64,000 bases of DNA from Zhongshania sp. R06B22 (GTDB lineage Bacteria; Pseudomonadota; Gammaproteobacteria; Pseudomonadales; Spongiibacteraceae). The stretch lies in contig NZ_JBFRYB010000001.1 of assembly GCF_040892595.1 (NCBI RefSeq), positions 496,001-560,000 on the forward strand, written 5' to 3'. The notes below the pieces were generated by a model. That model worked only from the letters and a program-made list of their open reading frames with translations. It was not told the DNA's origin and searched no databases. The position numbers and the translations under genes are program-made. Shown here piece after piece: positions 54,057 through 63,616 of this stretch; the stretch's first letter is position 1; the number at the start of each line of letters is the position of its first letter.

Positions 54057-54710
54057 ATGAAAAAAGTCGCACTGATATTATCTGGTTGTGGAGTTTACGA
54101 TGGCTCTGAGATCTATGAGTCGGTACTTACTATGTTGTCTCTAGAGAATCATGGCGCCAGCTACCAGTGCTTTGCGCCGAATGTGGAGCAACTTCACGTT
54201 ATAAACCACCTAGTGGGTGAGGTGGCCGAGGGTGAGAGTCGCAATGTGCTGGTTGAAGCGGCGCGGTTGGCAAGGGGCGAGGTAAAAGATTTGGCGGACG
54301 CGCAGGCAGCGGATTTTGATGCAGTGATTGTTCCCGGTGGTTTTGGCGCGGCTAAGAACTTGTCAGATTTTGCAGTTAATGGCGCGGCTATGAGCGTGCA
54401 AGAAGATGTATTGCAGTTTGTTCGGGCCATGCACAAAGCCGGTAAGCCTACCGGTTTGATATGCATTGCACCCACCATGGCGGCGCGAATTTTTGGTGAT
54501 GGCGTCAAATGCACAGTGGGTAATGACGCTGATGTCGCCGCGGCCATTAACAGTATGGGTGGCTTTCATCAGGCCTGCGCAGTCGATGAGGTATGTATTG
54601 ACGACAAAATGAAGTTGGTGACAACCCCTGCATACATGTTGGCGACTAGTATTGGCGAAGCCGCTAAAGGTATTAATCGCTGTGTGCGTGAAGTGCTAAA
54701 TATGGCCTAG
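54057..54710 (+). CDS. elbB: Isoprenoid biosynthesis glyoxalase ElbB
   Basis: A 217-residue DJ-1/PfpI-superfamily protein, exactly the length of E. coli ElbB. Start is the ATG at 54057 with AAGGGGAGC upstream. MKKVALILSGCGVYDGSEI is the family N-terminus; VIVPGGFGAAKNL and the nucleophile-elbow Cys in GLICIAPTMAA follow. It has glyoxalase III activity in vitro; its link to isoprenoid supply is not well defined. It lies 35 bases after the Ppx-like gene and may be co-transcribed. Confidence 0.94.
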   Translation: MKKVALILSGCGVYDGSEIYESVLTMLSLENHGASYQCFAPNVEQLHVINHLVGEVAEGESRNVLVEAARLARGEVKDLADAQAADFDAVIVPGGFGAAKNLSDFAVNGAAMSVQEDVLQFVRAMHKAGKPTGLICIAPTMAARIFGDGVKCTVGNDADVAAAINSMGGFHQACAVDEVCIDDKMKLVTTPAYMLATSIGEAAKGINRCVREVLNMA

Positions 54711-54810
54711 AGCAGCTTTTGCCTGCGGGTTTGTAGTTTGCGGCTGGTCTGTTGATGCGCTGGCCGTTATGCTTGCCGCATTTGCTTGAGTATGGGAATG
54801 CATCTTCGAT

Positions 54811-56097
54811 ATGCCCCGATTTTTATACAGCGTGTTTTTTTATCTGATCTTACCCTTGGTGCTGCTGCGCCTGCTTTGGCGCGGCCGGCAGGCGCCGGCT
54901 TATCGAAGCCGTATTGCTGAGCGCTTCGGTTTTTTTAAGGCCCCTGCGCAAAAAAATGGTCTTTGGGTGCACGCGGTTTCCGTCGGAGAGAGTATCGCTG
55001 CCGCGCCAGTCATCGAGCATTTTTTGGCGACATATCCGAATTTATCTGTGGTGGTAACCACCATGACGCCAACCGGCTCTGAGCGTGTGAGGGCGATGTT
55101 TGGCGACCGGGTCTTCCATGTTTATGCGCCCTATGATTTACCTGATGCGGTCGAGCGATTTCTCAAGCGCGTGCAGCCTAGCGTGGCCGTTATTATGGAA
55201 ACTGAGATTTGGCCTAATATGGTCTGCCAGACGGCGGCCAAAGGTATTCCGGTGATATTGGCGAATGCGCGCCTATCGGCCCGCTCCGCTCGCGGTTATT
55301 CGCGATTATCAGCATTAACGCAGTCGGTGTTTTCGCAGTTTTCTCAGGTGGTGGCGCAGTCAGCGGATGATGGTGCGCGATTTGTGAGTCTGGGGGTGGC
55401 GGCTGAAAAAATGACGGTGTCTGGCAGCATTAAGTTTGATTTGGCGATTTCTCTATCACTTCGTGCCCAAGCTCGCGCATTGCGTGAGCGATGGCTTGGA
55501 TCTCGGCCGGTGTGGATAGCAGCGAGTACCCATGCAGGTGAGGATGAAATATTACTGGCGGCGCACCGCAGTTTATTGCTGCAGGAGCCCAGTGCACTAT
55601 TGCTATTAGTGCCAAGGCATCCTGAACGCTTCGCCAAGGTTGCCGAGCTAATAGCCGTTAATGACTTCAATTTCCAACGTCGCAGTGACTATCAAGATGG
55701 CATTTGCGCTGCTAATACCCAGGTGATTTTGGGCGATACCATGGGCGAGCTATTACTCTTGCTCGGTTGTGCGGATATTGCCTTTGTTGGCGGTAGTCTC
55801 ATCGAGCATGGCGGCCACAATACCTTAGAACCCGCTGCTTGGGGCTTGCCAGTGCTAAGCGGTCCTAGCGATTTTAACTTTGCAGAGATTAGTGCCTTGT
55901 TAGAGGCTGCGGGCGGCTTGAGGAAGGTTGCCGACCGCGAGGCGCTGGCAGTTGAGTTGCAGCGGCTGTTTGCCAGTCAAGACTGCGCTCAACAGCAAGG
56001 GGCAGCGGCAAAGCAGGTAGTGGATAATAATAGGGGGGCTTTGCAGCGCTTGCTTGCGGTAATCAAACAAGCGCTATTAGAGCGCGAGGCCATTTAA
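54811..56097 (+). CDS. waaA: Kdo transferase WaaA (KdtA)
   Basis: A 428-residue GT30 glycosyltransferase that adds Kdo to lipid A at the inner membrane. An N-terminal membrane anchor (FLYSVFFYLILPLVLLRLL) is followed by LWVHAVSVGES, the conserved VTTMTPTGSERV and PSVAVIMETEIWPNM, and the C-terminal ADIAFVGGSLIEHGGHNTLEPAAWG nucleotide-sugar site. Length is normal. It stands alone and is convergent with tolC. Confidence 0.96.
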   Translation: MPRFLYSVFFYLILPLVLLRLLWRGRQAPAYRSRIAERFGFFKAPAQKNGLWVHAVSVGESIAAAPVIEHFLATYPNLSVVVTTMTPTGSERVRAMFGDRVFHVYAPYDLPDAVERFLKRVQPSVAVIMETEIWPNMVCQTAAKGIPVILANARLSARSARGYSRLSALTQSVFSQFSQVVAQSADDGARFVSLGVAAEKMTVSGSIKFDLAISLSLRAQARALRERWLGSRPVWIAASTHAGEDEILLAAHRSLLLQEPSALLLLVPRHPERFAKVAELIAVNDFNFQRRSDYQDGICAANTQVILGDTMGELLLLLGCADIAFVGGSLIEHGGHNTLEPAAWGLPVLSGPSDFNFAEISALLEAAGGLRKVADREALAVELQRLFASQDCAQQQGAAAKQVVDNNRGALQRLLAVIKQALLEREAI

Positions 56098-56114
56098 GGC
56101 CTGCGCTGGGGCGT

Positions 56115-57533
56115 TTAGCTTTTATTGCTCAATGACACCGGTTTAGGCAGTTGTAGCGACTTATTCAGACCGATAATGTCGCTGGGGCTGAGCGTGCCGG
56201 CATTCAATTTCAACTTCAATACATCAATAACGTAGTCATAGCGCGCGTTAGTGTAGTCGCGCATCGCCCCATATAGACGACGTTGGGCTTCCAGGACGTC
56301 CACAATATTTCGTGTTCCTACTTCATAGCCAGCCTCGGTGGCATCCAGTGCGCTTCTGGTCGAGATAATGTTTTGACGGCGTGCATTGACGATTTGAACA
56401 TCTGTGTAGACGGCAATGTGCTGCGCGCGAGTGCCGGTAATGACTTGGCGCTGGGTGGCCTGGGCATTGTAGGTGGCCGCATTGTATTGCTCATAAGCCT
56501 GGCGACGGCCTGCGCTGATACCACCACCGGCAAATAGAGGCATTGTTAAGGTGATGCGAAGCGCCTCGGATTCATTGTTGGCATCAGGCGGTAAAGCAAA
56601 GGTGCTGCTGGGGTTGAAGCGGGTCGTGCCGTCTAGATTATCTTTGTTCGCGGTAAAGCTACCGACTACTTTAGGTAGGTGCTCCATTTTTTTGGACTGT
56701 GCTGACTGATAGGCGGAGCTTGCACCGGCGTTTGAAACCTGCAGTAACTTGTTGTTGGCTAGAGCAAAATCAACCCATTTAGCTCGGTCCGCCGGTTCGG
56801 GCATCACAATCGGGAAATCGGATTTTAAGGACCACAAATTATTGTGTACTTGGCCGGTTAAGTTGCTTAGATCTTCCCTTGCGATTGCCAGCGTTCCTTC
56901 AAAACCTAGGCGCTGAGCCACCGTGCTGTCGAAGACGGCGCGGGCCTCATGAACGTCGGTTATGGCAATTAGCCCCACATCAAAGCGCTGTTGGGTCTGT
57001 TCAAGCTGGCGTTTTGCAGCGCGCTCTTCCGCTTTGGAGGCGTCTAGGTTTTCGCGGCCGCGCAAGACATTGAAATAGGCCTCTGCGGTGCGCACGATCA
57101 GTTGCTGTTGGTCATAGGCTAACTGGGCTTCGGCTTGCTCCGAGATTTTTTTGCCAGCCTGAAAAGTAAACCATGCAGGCAAATCGAAAATGGCTTGGCT
57201 TAGTGACACAGAGTAGGACTCGGTTTCGCTGTCAGTCGATGATTGTTGGTCGATGATCGTAGCGGCGCCAAAGTTTGAGGTGGTGATGCCTTTTCGCTGT
57301 GATTCGCTTTCAGTGTCTTGGTAAGACGCTTGCGCTGTAACTTGGGGCAGCAGTGCGGCGCGGCTTAAATTCTTGGCTTCGATATTGGCGCGGTAACTCG
57401 CTTTAGCGGCTTGAAGCTGCGGATCATTTTTAACCGCGAGTTCGTATACATCGAGTAAAGTGTCGGCGCGGACAAGTTGGCTGCTAAATATTACAGCAAT
57501 TGAGATACTGAGAAGATGACGTTTGGCAATCAT
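56115..57533 (-). CDS. tolC: TolC-family outer membrane efflux channel
   Basis: A 472-residue outer membrane factor. Start at the ATG at 57533 gives a signal peptide of about 22 residues (HLLSISIAVIFSSQLVRA); the ORF runs 14 codons further upstream. The repeats LLDVYELAVKNDPQLQAAKAS and the second half VEAR...ETRNIVDVLEAQRRLYGAMRDYT are TolC hallmarks. It is the exit duct for tripartite efflux pumps and type I secretion. Divergent from yqiB-like gene, as in E. coli. Confidence 0.93.
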   Translation of the reverse strand: MIAKRHLLSISIAVIFSSQLVRADTLLDVYELAVKNDPQLQAAKASYRANIEAKNLSRAALLPQVTAQASYQDTESESQRKGITTSNFGAATIIDQQSSTDSETESYSVSLSQAIFDLPAWFTFQAGKKISEQAEAQLAYDQQQLIVRTAEAYFNVLRGRENLDASKAEERAAKRQLEQTQQRFDVGLIAITDVHEARAVFDSTVAQRLGFEGTLAIAREDLSNLTGQVHNNLWSLKSDFPIVMPEPADRAKWVDFALANNKLLQVSNAGASSAYQSAQSKKMEHLPKVVGSFTANKDNLDGTTRFNPSSTFALPPDANNESEALRITLTMPLFAGGGISAGRRQAYEQYNAATYNAQATQRQVITGTRAQHIAVYTDVQIVNARRQNIISTRSALDATEAGYEVGTRNIVDVLEAQRRLYGAMRDYTNARYDYVIDVLKLKLNAGTLSPSDIIGLNKSLQLPKPVSLSNKS

Positions 57534-57653
57534 AAAGGTAACCTGTCCCCAAAGAGCGAAGGTGTAAAGCGCCAAAGTGTATCAAACTAACGCGCATTGA
57601 GAATGAAAATTAACTAAAGTTATGGATTGGCTGTACATTCCATTGGGAGGGAT

Positions 57654-58097
57654 GTGGATAAACATCAGTACCGCATTGACCTCAACGGTCACCTTGCTGA
57701 CTGTGAAATGAATTTTCGCCGTTTGCAAAAACTGCTGCCGGCCGACGCGGCGGCCGGTGATTGCTTGCGCTTCGCGGTAGCGGCAAATGCAGTTGAGTTG
57801 CGCATTAAAGAGCGCGCGCCGTATACAACGATGATCGAGTTGTGCCTGGAAAAACCCTTGTTTGCTGAGCTTCCCGTCCCGTCTTTGCAGGTGCGAATAT
57901 ACCACGACGCCAGTCTTGCCGAAGTTATGGGTGCCCGGGGTTTACGGCCGGTGAAACCACGTTATACCTACCCCAATGTCGCCATGTATCACCGCGATGA
58001 AAAGGCCCAGCAAAATCGCTACCTCGGCGAATGGCTTAGCTTGTGTCTTAGTCATGGTCGATCTTTAGATAATCCCCTGAATATTCTCGAAATATGA
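57654..58097 (+). CDS. yqiB: DUF1249 protein YqiB
   Basis: A 147-residue protein starting at GTG 57654 with GGGAGG three bases upstream; the ORF continues nine codons further. CEMNFRRLQKLLPAD, SLQVRIYHDASLAEV and the C-terminal HRDEKAQQNRYLGEWLSLCLSHG match E. coli YqiB. Function unknown. It sits where E. coli has nudF then yqiB between tolC and cpdA; nudF is missing here. Confidence 0.9.
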   Translation: MDKHQYRIDLNGHLADCEMNFRRLQKLLPADAAAGDCLRFAVAANAVELRIKERAPYTTMIELCLEKPLFAELPVPSLQVRIYHDASLAEVMGARGLRPVKPRYTYPNVAMYHRDEKAQQNRYLGEWLSLCLSHGRSLDNPLNILEI

Positions 58098-58160
58098 CGC
58101 CGTTCGCGTAATTTCTCTGGCGGATGGCGAGGGCATCCCGTATAAAATAAACATGTAATC

Positions 58161-58979
58161 ATGGGGTATCCAGTGACTTTTCCTGTTCAAACAAATTCAG
58201 CGCCGCTCACGGTGGTGCAAATTACCGATTGTCATCTCGGCAGAGAGCTGGGCGACGATTTGCTGGGCATGGACACTGACAATAGTCTAGAAGCCGTGTT
58301 GGCAACCATGGTTGAGGAATGCCCGCAAATTGATTTATTGGTGGTCTCGGGGGATATTGCCGCCCACGGCGACGCAGAATCTTATCGACGTCTGCATGCG
58401 CGCTTAGACGGCATTGCGCCGCAGATGGTTTGGCTGCCAGGGAATCACGACGACGCCAATTTAATGCGCAGCGTGGTTGGTGATCAGATGATGCCGTCGG
58501 CTGTCGACTTGGGCGCCTGGCGTTTGGGGTTTTTAAATTCTGCGGTGAAGGACGAAGTAGGCGGCTTTTTGGCGGACGACCAGTTGGCGGCGCTGGCCGG
58601 TATTGCCGAAAGTGGGCGGCCTAGCCTGGTGTTCTTACATCATCATTTGCGCCCGCTAGGTTGCGCATGGCTGGATGAACAGCGGGTAAAAAATGCGGAT
58701 AAGGCGTTTGCCACCATCGCTGACATGCCCCAAATTAAGGCCTTTGTTTCCGGGCATGTCCATCAGCAGTCAGAAGCGCTGTTTGAGGGTGTGGGTTTGC
58801 TGACCACGCCGTCGACCTGTATTCAGTTTGCTCCCTGCAGTGACACCTTTGCACTAGATGACTGTAATCCTGGATACCGCATATTTTACTTGGCTCAAAA
58901 CGGGCAATTTCAGACAAGAGTGTCACGGGTAAAAGGTGTAACATTCGCGGTCGACAATCTGGCAAGTGGTTACGAATGA
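58161..58979 (+). CDS. cpdA: 3',5'-cyclic-AMP phosphodiesterase CpdA
   Basis: A 272-residue metallophosphoesterase that lowers cAMP. Metal ligands: ITDCHLGR (D-x-H), VVSGDIAAHGD, WLPGNHDD, FLHHHLRP, and FVSGHVHQQ. A GTG four codons after the ATG (58173) has a better ribosome spacing and is an alternative start. Overlaps yqiA by four bases (ATGA). Confidence 0.94.
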   Translation: MGYPVTFPVQTNSAPLTVVQITDCHLGRELGDDLLGMDTDNSLEAVLATMVEECPQIDLLVVSGDIAAHGDAESYRRLHARLDGIAPQMVWLPGNHDDANLMRSVVGDQMMPSAVDLGAWRLGFLNSAVKDEVGGFLADDQLAALAGIAESGRPSLVFLHHHLRPLGCAWLDEQRVKNADKAFATIADMPQIKAFVSGHVHQQSEALFEGVGLLTTPSTCIQFAPCSDTFALDDCNPGYRIFYLAQNGQFQTRVSRVKGVTFAVDNLASGYE

Positions 58980-59569
58980 CAGCAGGACTTATTTATATAC
59001 ACGGGTTTATTTCTTCCCCTCAATCGCTTAAAGCACAGCAGTTGGGGGCTTACGTCGCTGAACATCATCCTGACCTCCATTATATGGTGCCCTCGTTGGC
59101 GAACACGCCGGCCGAGGCATTTCGTCAATTAGATCAATTAGTGCAAGATTTTTTGCAAAAGAAGACCGGGCCACTGGGCTTGGTGGGGAGCTCAATGGGT
59201 GGTTTTTTTGCAACCGCCTTAGCTGAGCGCTACCGCTTGCCCGCGGTACTAGTGAATCCGGCGGTTCAGCCCCATACCTTTGGTGAGCATTTCACCGGCG
59301 CTCACCACAATCCATACACCGGTGTGGATTTCACCTTGGGCCAGGCCGATATTGATGTACTGCAATCATTGGTGGTAAAACCGGTGACTGGTCGCTATTG
59401 GGTCATGGTTCAAGAGCAAGACGAAACCTTGAACTACCGCGATGCGGTGCAATTTTATAGCGGCGTAGAGATGACAGTGGAGGCGGGTGGCGATCACAGC
59501 TTTCAGCATTTTGATCATCATTTAGAGGCTATAGTGGCGTTTCTGGATTTACAGCCCTTAGTGAATTAG
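58976..59569 (+). CDS. yqiA: Esterase YqiA
   Basis: A 197-residue alpha/beta hydrolase. YIHGFISSPQS and the nucleophile GSSMGGFFATALAERY are family motifs; His is in GGDHSFQHFD. Acts on short acyl esters in E. coli. Its start overlaps cpdA; parE follows 97 bases later, as in E. coli. Confidence 0.93.
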   Translation: MTAGLIYIHGFISSPQSLKAQQLGAYVAEHHPDLHYMVPSLANTPAEAFRQLDQLVQDFLQKKTGPLGLVGSSMGGFFATALAERYRLPAVLVNPAVQPHTFGEHFTGAHHNPYTGVDFTLGQADIDVLQSLVVKPVTGRYWVMVQEQDETLNYRDAVQFYSGVEMTVEAGGDHSFQHFDHHLEAIVAFLDLQPLVN

Positions 59570-59666
59570 CTGGTAACAACACATAATATTGTATCCACCC
59601 CCCTGTCTTGGTGTGGATTTTTAGTTTAATTAGTCGATGCGGCGCAGCCGCTAACAATGGTTTTAG

Positions 59667-61556
59667 ATGTCACAATATAACGCGCAATCAATTGAAGTAC
59701 TTACGGGTTTAGAGCCGGTGCGCAAGCGCCCGGGTATGTATACCGATACCACTAAACCTAATCATCTCGCCCAGGAAGTGATCGACAATAGTGTTGATGA
59801 AGCGCTAGCTGGGCACGCGAGTGAAATTGTCGTCACGCTGTTTGCTGACGGATCGCTTGCCTGTTCTGATAATGGTCGCGGTATGCCAGTAGATATTCAT
59901 GCTGAGCAGGGCCTACCGGGTGTTGAGGTTATTTTGTCGACGCTGCACGCGGGCGGTAAATTCTCTAACGACAATTATCAGTTTTCAGGTGGCTTGCACG
60001 GTGTCGGCGTGTCGGTGGTCAACGCGCTGTCAGAAGCGCTGGAAATCATCATTAAACGCGATGGTGAAGTTCACCAGATGTTTTTTGCAAACGGCGACAA
60101 AACCTCTGAGCTTGCGGTGATTGATAGCTGTGGCAAGCGCAATACCGGCACCTATATTCGGTTTACCCCCAATCCAAAATATTTCGATACGGCAAAGTTT
60201 TCGGTGCGGCGCTTAAAGCATGTGCTGCGCGCAAAGGCGGTATTGTGTCCAGGTCTGCATGTTCGCTTTGTTGATGAAACTGGTACTGAGAGCGAGGAGT
60301 GGTATTACGAAGATGGCTTGCGCGATTATTTGGCCAACCATACCCGCGAATACGAGACCCTACCAGCGGAGCCATTTATCGGTCATTTCAGCGGCCGCAG
60401 CGAGGCCGTTGATTGGGCTGTGCAGTGGTTGCCAGAAGGTGGCGAACCATTAGCGGAGTCCTATGTAAACCTAATACCCACCGCGCAGGGTGGTACTCAC
60501 GTCAACGGCTTGCGCAGTGGTTTACTCGATGCCATGCGCGAGTTCTGTGAGTTTCGTAGCTTAATTCCCCGCGGAGTGAAGTTGGCACCAGATGATATCT
60601 GGGAAAAATGTAGTTACGTGCTGTCGTCCAAATTGGCTGACCCCCAATTTTCTGGGCAAACCAAAGAGCGTCTTAGCTCGCGGGAAGCCGCCGCCTTTGT
60701 CGCCGGCGTTGCCAAAGATGCCTTTAGCTTGTGGTTGAATCAGCACACTGAAGATGCAGAAAAGCTTGCAGAACTGTGTATAAATAATGCCCAAACTCGG
60801 CTTCGCAAAGCCAAGAAAGTAGTGCGTAAAAAAATCTCTGCTGGGCCGGCACTGCCCGGTAAATTAGCGGATTGCTCCGGTGTTGATACCGAGCGCTCGG
60901 AACTGTTCTTGGTAGAGGGAGATTCGGCGGGTGGTTCTGCCAAGCAGGCCCGTGACCGGCAGTTTCAAGCGATACTACCGCTGCGCGGTAAAATCTTAAA
61001 TACCTGGGAAGTCGACTCTCAGCAGATCTTGGCTTCCCAAGAGGTACACGATATTTCGGTCGCCATGGGGATAGACCCAGAGTCCGAGGATTTAAGTGGT
61101 TTGCGCTACGGTAAAATTTGCGTGCTCGCCGATGCGGACTCCGACGGGCTGCATATAGCGACCTTGCTATGCGCTTTATTCTTGCGTCATTTTCGACCCT
61201 TAGTGCAGCAGGGGCATGTGTATATTGCGATGCCACCGCTATACCGTATCGATATTGGTAAAGAAGTATATTACGCCCTAGATGACGCTGAAAGGCAGGG
61301 CATAATGGATAGACTGGAGGCGGAGAATAAGCGGGGCAAAGTTTCCGTTACTCGCTTCAAAGGTTTGGGTGAAATGAATCCGCTTCAACTCCGCGAAACC
61401 GTTATGGATCCCAATACTCGTCGTCTGGTGCGTCTCTCTATAGAAGACGGTGATGAAACCGATGGATTGATGGATATGTTGCTATCCAAAAAGCGGGCGC
61501 CAGATCGTAAAACTTGGCTGGAAGCCAGCGGCGACGAAGCCGAGGTTTTGCTGTAG
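59667..61556 (+). CDS. parE: DNA topoisomerase IV subunit B
   Basis: A 629-residue GHKL ATPase subunit. YTDTTKPNHLAQEVIDNSVDEAL and DNGRGMPVD lie in the ATP site; SGGLHGVGVSVVNALS is the G-loop. The toprim part shows FLVEGDSAGGSAKQARDR, LPLRGKILN and DADSDGLHIATLL, and the C-terminus RFKGLGEMNP. It decatenates chromosomes with ParC, which is not within this window. Length is standard. Confidence 0.98.
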   Translation: MSQYNAQSIEVLTGLEPVRKRPGMYTDTTKPNHLAQEVIDNSVDEALAGHASEIVVTLFADGSLACSDNGRGMPVDIHAEQGLPGVEVILSTLHAGGKFSNDNYQFSGGLHGVGVSVVNALSEALEIIIKRDGEVHQMFFANGDKTSELAVIDSCGKRNTGTYIRFTPNPKYFDTAKFSVRRLKHVLRAKAVLCPGLHVRFVDETGTESEEWYYEDGLRDYLANHTREYETLPAEPFIGHFSGRSEAVDWAVQWLPEGGEPLAESYVNLIPTAQGGTHVNGLRSGLLDAMREFCEFRSLIPRGVKLAPDDIWEKCSYVLSSKLADPQFSGQTKERLSSREAAAFVAGVAKDAFSLWLNQHTEDAEKLAELCINNAQTRLRKAKKVVRKKISAGPALPGKLADCSGVDTERSELFLVEGDSAGGSAKQARDRQFQAILPLRGKILNTWEVDSQQILASQEVHDISVAMGIDPESEDLSGLRYGKICVLADADSDGLHIATLLCALFLRHFRPLVQQGHVYIAMPPLYRIDIGKEVYYALDDAERQGIMDRLEAENKRGKVSVTRFKGLGEMNPLQLRETVMDPNTRRLVRLSIEDGDETDGLMDMLLSKKRAPDRKTWLEASGDEAEVLL

Positions 61557-61587
61557 AGTCACTGGGAAATAGCTTGGAAGCCTTGCT

Positions 61588-61617
61588 ACAAAAGCTCTTT
61601 AATAGGGCTTTTTTTAT
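61588..61617 (+). terminator. Intrinsic terminator of parE
   Basis: AAGCTCT/AGGGCTT (one G-T pair) with a five-base loop, followed by seven T, about 32 bases after the parE stop. Confidence 0.85.
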
Positions 61618-61700
61618 CTTCGAATCAACATAACGCTCGTCTTTACGTAGTAAAAGTTTTGATAAGTGTTCCTTTGAATTACATAAGTGGAGAATAAAAA

Positions 61701-62081
61701 ATGTTTAGTCATATGATGGTTGGTGCAAACGACGTCCAGGAATCTAAGGTATTTTACGATGCCATATTAGGCGCTATGGGCCACAAACCCGGTGTTATCG
61801 ATGAGAAAGGCCGTTGCTTTTATTTCACTGAAACCGGTATTTTCGCGGTTACGCCGCCGATCGATGGTAAACCGGCTACCCACGGCAACGGTTGTACCGT
61901 AGGTTTTGCAGCGAAGGATCCTGCGCAGGCTGATGCGTGGCATGCTGCGGGTGTGGCGAATGGTGGCGTAAGTTGTGAAGATGCACCGGGCGTGCGTGAA
62001 GGTGGCTTGGGTAAACTGTACCTAGCGTATTTGCGTGACCCTTCAGGCAATAAGGTTTGCGCTCTGCACATGATGGGGTAA
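61701..62081 (+). CDS. VOC-family (glyoxalase-like) protein
   Basis: A 126-residue vicinal-oxygen-chelate fold protein with a His near the start (FSHMMVGANDVQESKVFYDAIL), a mid Gly-rich segment, and the C-terminal YLAYLRDPSGNKVCALHMM, typical of the family. Metal site plausible. Substrate unknown: could be a glyoxalase, dioxygenase-like or resistance-type protein. Monocistronic. Confidence 0.85.
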   Translation: MFSHMMVGANDVQESKVFYDAILGAMGHKPGVIDEKGRCFYFTETGIFAVTPPIDGKPATHGNGCTVGFAAKDPAQADAWHAAGVANGGVSCEDAPGVREGGLGKLYLAYLRDPSGNKVCALHMMG

Positions 62082-62205
62082 TAACAGGTAATAGAAAGGG
62101 CTGGTTATTGGTGCGGAAGCGTATTGGTAGCTGGCCTTTTTTTATTCTGGGATCAGTCATCTATTCTTATAGACTGGACAAATAATAAAAACAGGATCAG
62201 TCGAG

Positions 62206-62844
62206 ATGAAAATCACCTTGTTTGGTGCGACCGGCGCGGTGGGTGGCGAATGCCTTCGCCAAGCCCTTGATGCGGGGCATGATATAACAGTGTTGGTGCG
62301 TTCAGCGGCGAAGTTGCCGGCAGACTTGCGCGATCGTATTGGTGTTGTAGAGGGTGATGCGCTGTGCGCGGATGATGTGTGGCGAGTGATCAGTGCGGAT
62401 ACCGAGGCGGTATTGTTTGCGATTGGCGTCGATAAGCGGTCTATGCCAGGTCTGTGTACGGATGTTAGTCGCCATATTCTAGATGCTCTGCGTGATGAGC
62501 CAGCAGTTCGTTTTATTTGGTGCGGTGGTGGCAGCACCTTTGTCGAAGACGATCACATTACCTTAGGAGGCCGTTTTGTCAGGAAGTTTGCTGCGGTCTT
62601 TATGAGTTTGCGGCATGAGGACAAAGAGCATCAGTATGCCTTGCTGAAGCAGTATTCCGATGTGTCGTGGTTTGGTGTGCGTCCCTTGCAAATGCGCAAG
62701 GGTGAGCTAACTGGCCAATATCGCATGGGTTTCCATGCCTTCAATGGTTTTGCGGCGATAAGCTTTGCGGATTGTGCCCATGCCATGTTGAGTATGCTGG
62801 AAGGTGATGTTTGGCTGCATAAAGCCCCTATTATTCAGTATTAA
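62206..62844 (+). CDS. NAD(P)-binding Rossmann protein (atypical SDR)
   Basis: A 212-residue protein with the N-terminal TLFGATGAVGGECLRQAL nucleotide-binding loop (GATGxxG), like NmrA/BVR-B-type SDRs. VEGDALCADDVWRVI and VLFAIGVDKRSMPG follow; no canonical YxxxK is seen. It may bind NADPH for regulation or reduce a small molecule. Function unknown; own promoter likely. Confidence 0.8.
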   Translation: MKITLFGATGAVGGECLRQALDAGHDITVLVRSAAKLPADLRDRIGVVEGDALCADDVWRVISADTEAVLFAIGVDKRSMPGLCTDVSRHILDALRDEPAVRFIWCGGGSTFVEDDHITLGGRFVRKFAAVFMSLRHEDKEHQYALLKQYSDVSWFGVRPLQMRKGELTGQYRMGFHAFNGFAAISFADCAHAMLSMLEGDVWLHKAPIIQY

Positions 62845-63010
62845 TGGGGGCCATAGTTTGGCGGCAACAGTCTCTGTTGTTCTAAAAGTGGAACTAGGGT
62901 CTTTATGGGGTGGAATACTATCTTTGGTGACCATCCTATTGGAGTAATCGCGGTCATGCCGTTATAATGCCCACCAGATTATTATGCGGGGTCGCTAGGC
63001 CTTGTAAGCA

Positions 63011-63460
63011 ATGAGGACGTTAACGGTGAATAGTGCAGTATTAAAGAAATTGGCCGCCACCCTTGGTTTGGTGATGGTATGTGCGTCTGCTTGGGCGTTA
63101 ACGGACAAGCAACTTGCTGATGTCGAAAGTCGTATTCAGCCTGCGGGTAAAGTATGTTTGCAAGGTGACAATGCTTGCGGTGCAGCGGTTGCCTCAGTGG
63201 GTGGAGCGGCCAAGTCTGGTGAAGAAGTTTATAAAAGCAGCTGTCAGGGCTGTCATGCTTCTGGTGCGGGTAACGCTCCGAAGTTTGGCGACGTAGCTGA
63301 CTGGGGCAAGCGTGCTGAACAGGGCCTAGATACTGTGTATAAGCACGCAATAGAAGGCTTTAGTAATATTGGTATGATGCCGGCCAAAGGTTTGTGCATG
63401 AGCTGTTCTGATGACGAAGTGATGGCAGCGGTGGATTACATACTGGAAAACAGCAAGTAA
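63011..63460 (+). CDS. Cytochrome c5-like periplasmic protein
   Basis: A 149-residue exported c-type cytochrome. Signal peptide about residues 1-28 (LKKLAATLGLVMVCASAWA). Heme site CQGCH, with axial Met in GMMPAKG. Extra Cys pair (KGLCMSC) is usual for cytochrome c5. It passes electrons to terminal oxidases or similar. It lies before a strong terminator. Confidence 0.9.
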   Translation: MRTLTVNSAVLKKLAATLGLVMVCASAWALTDKQLADVESRIQPAGKVCLQGDNACGAAVASVGGAAKSGEEVYKSSCQGCHASGAGNAPKFGDVADWGKRAEQGLDTVYKHAIEGFSNIGMMPAKGLCMSCSDDEVMAAVDYILENSK

Positions 63461-63477
63461 TAGACAGTGATTTCGAT

Positions 63478-63504
63478 AAGCCGCGCATTGCGCGGCTTTT
63501 TTTT
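63478..63504 (+). terminator. Intrinsic terminator after the cytochrome c5 gene
   Basis: AAGCCGCGC/GCGCGGCTT with an ATT loop followed by eight or more T. Confidence 0.93.
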
Positions 63505-63616
63505 GCCTATATAAATCTGCCGCAAGTATATTGACGTAGTAATTCCGTCTTAGGATTTGCATTGTAGACTGATAAAGACCGCGTTTCTGCGCTACTCTGT
63601 AAGCAATAATAATTAT

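Noticed and set aside
60724-61236. 170-codon minus-strand ORF opposite parE
   Set aside because: Antisense shadow of a strongly conserved gene.
62157-62537. 126-codon minus-strand ORF opposite the NAD(P)-binding gene
   Set aside because: Low-complexity Ser/Thr/Arg product; antisense to a Rossmann-motif gene.
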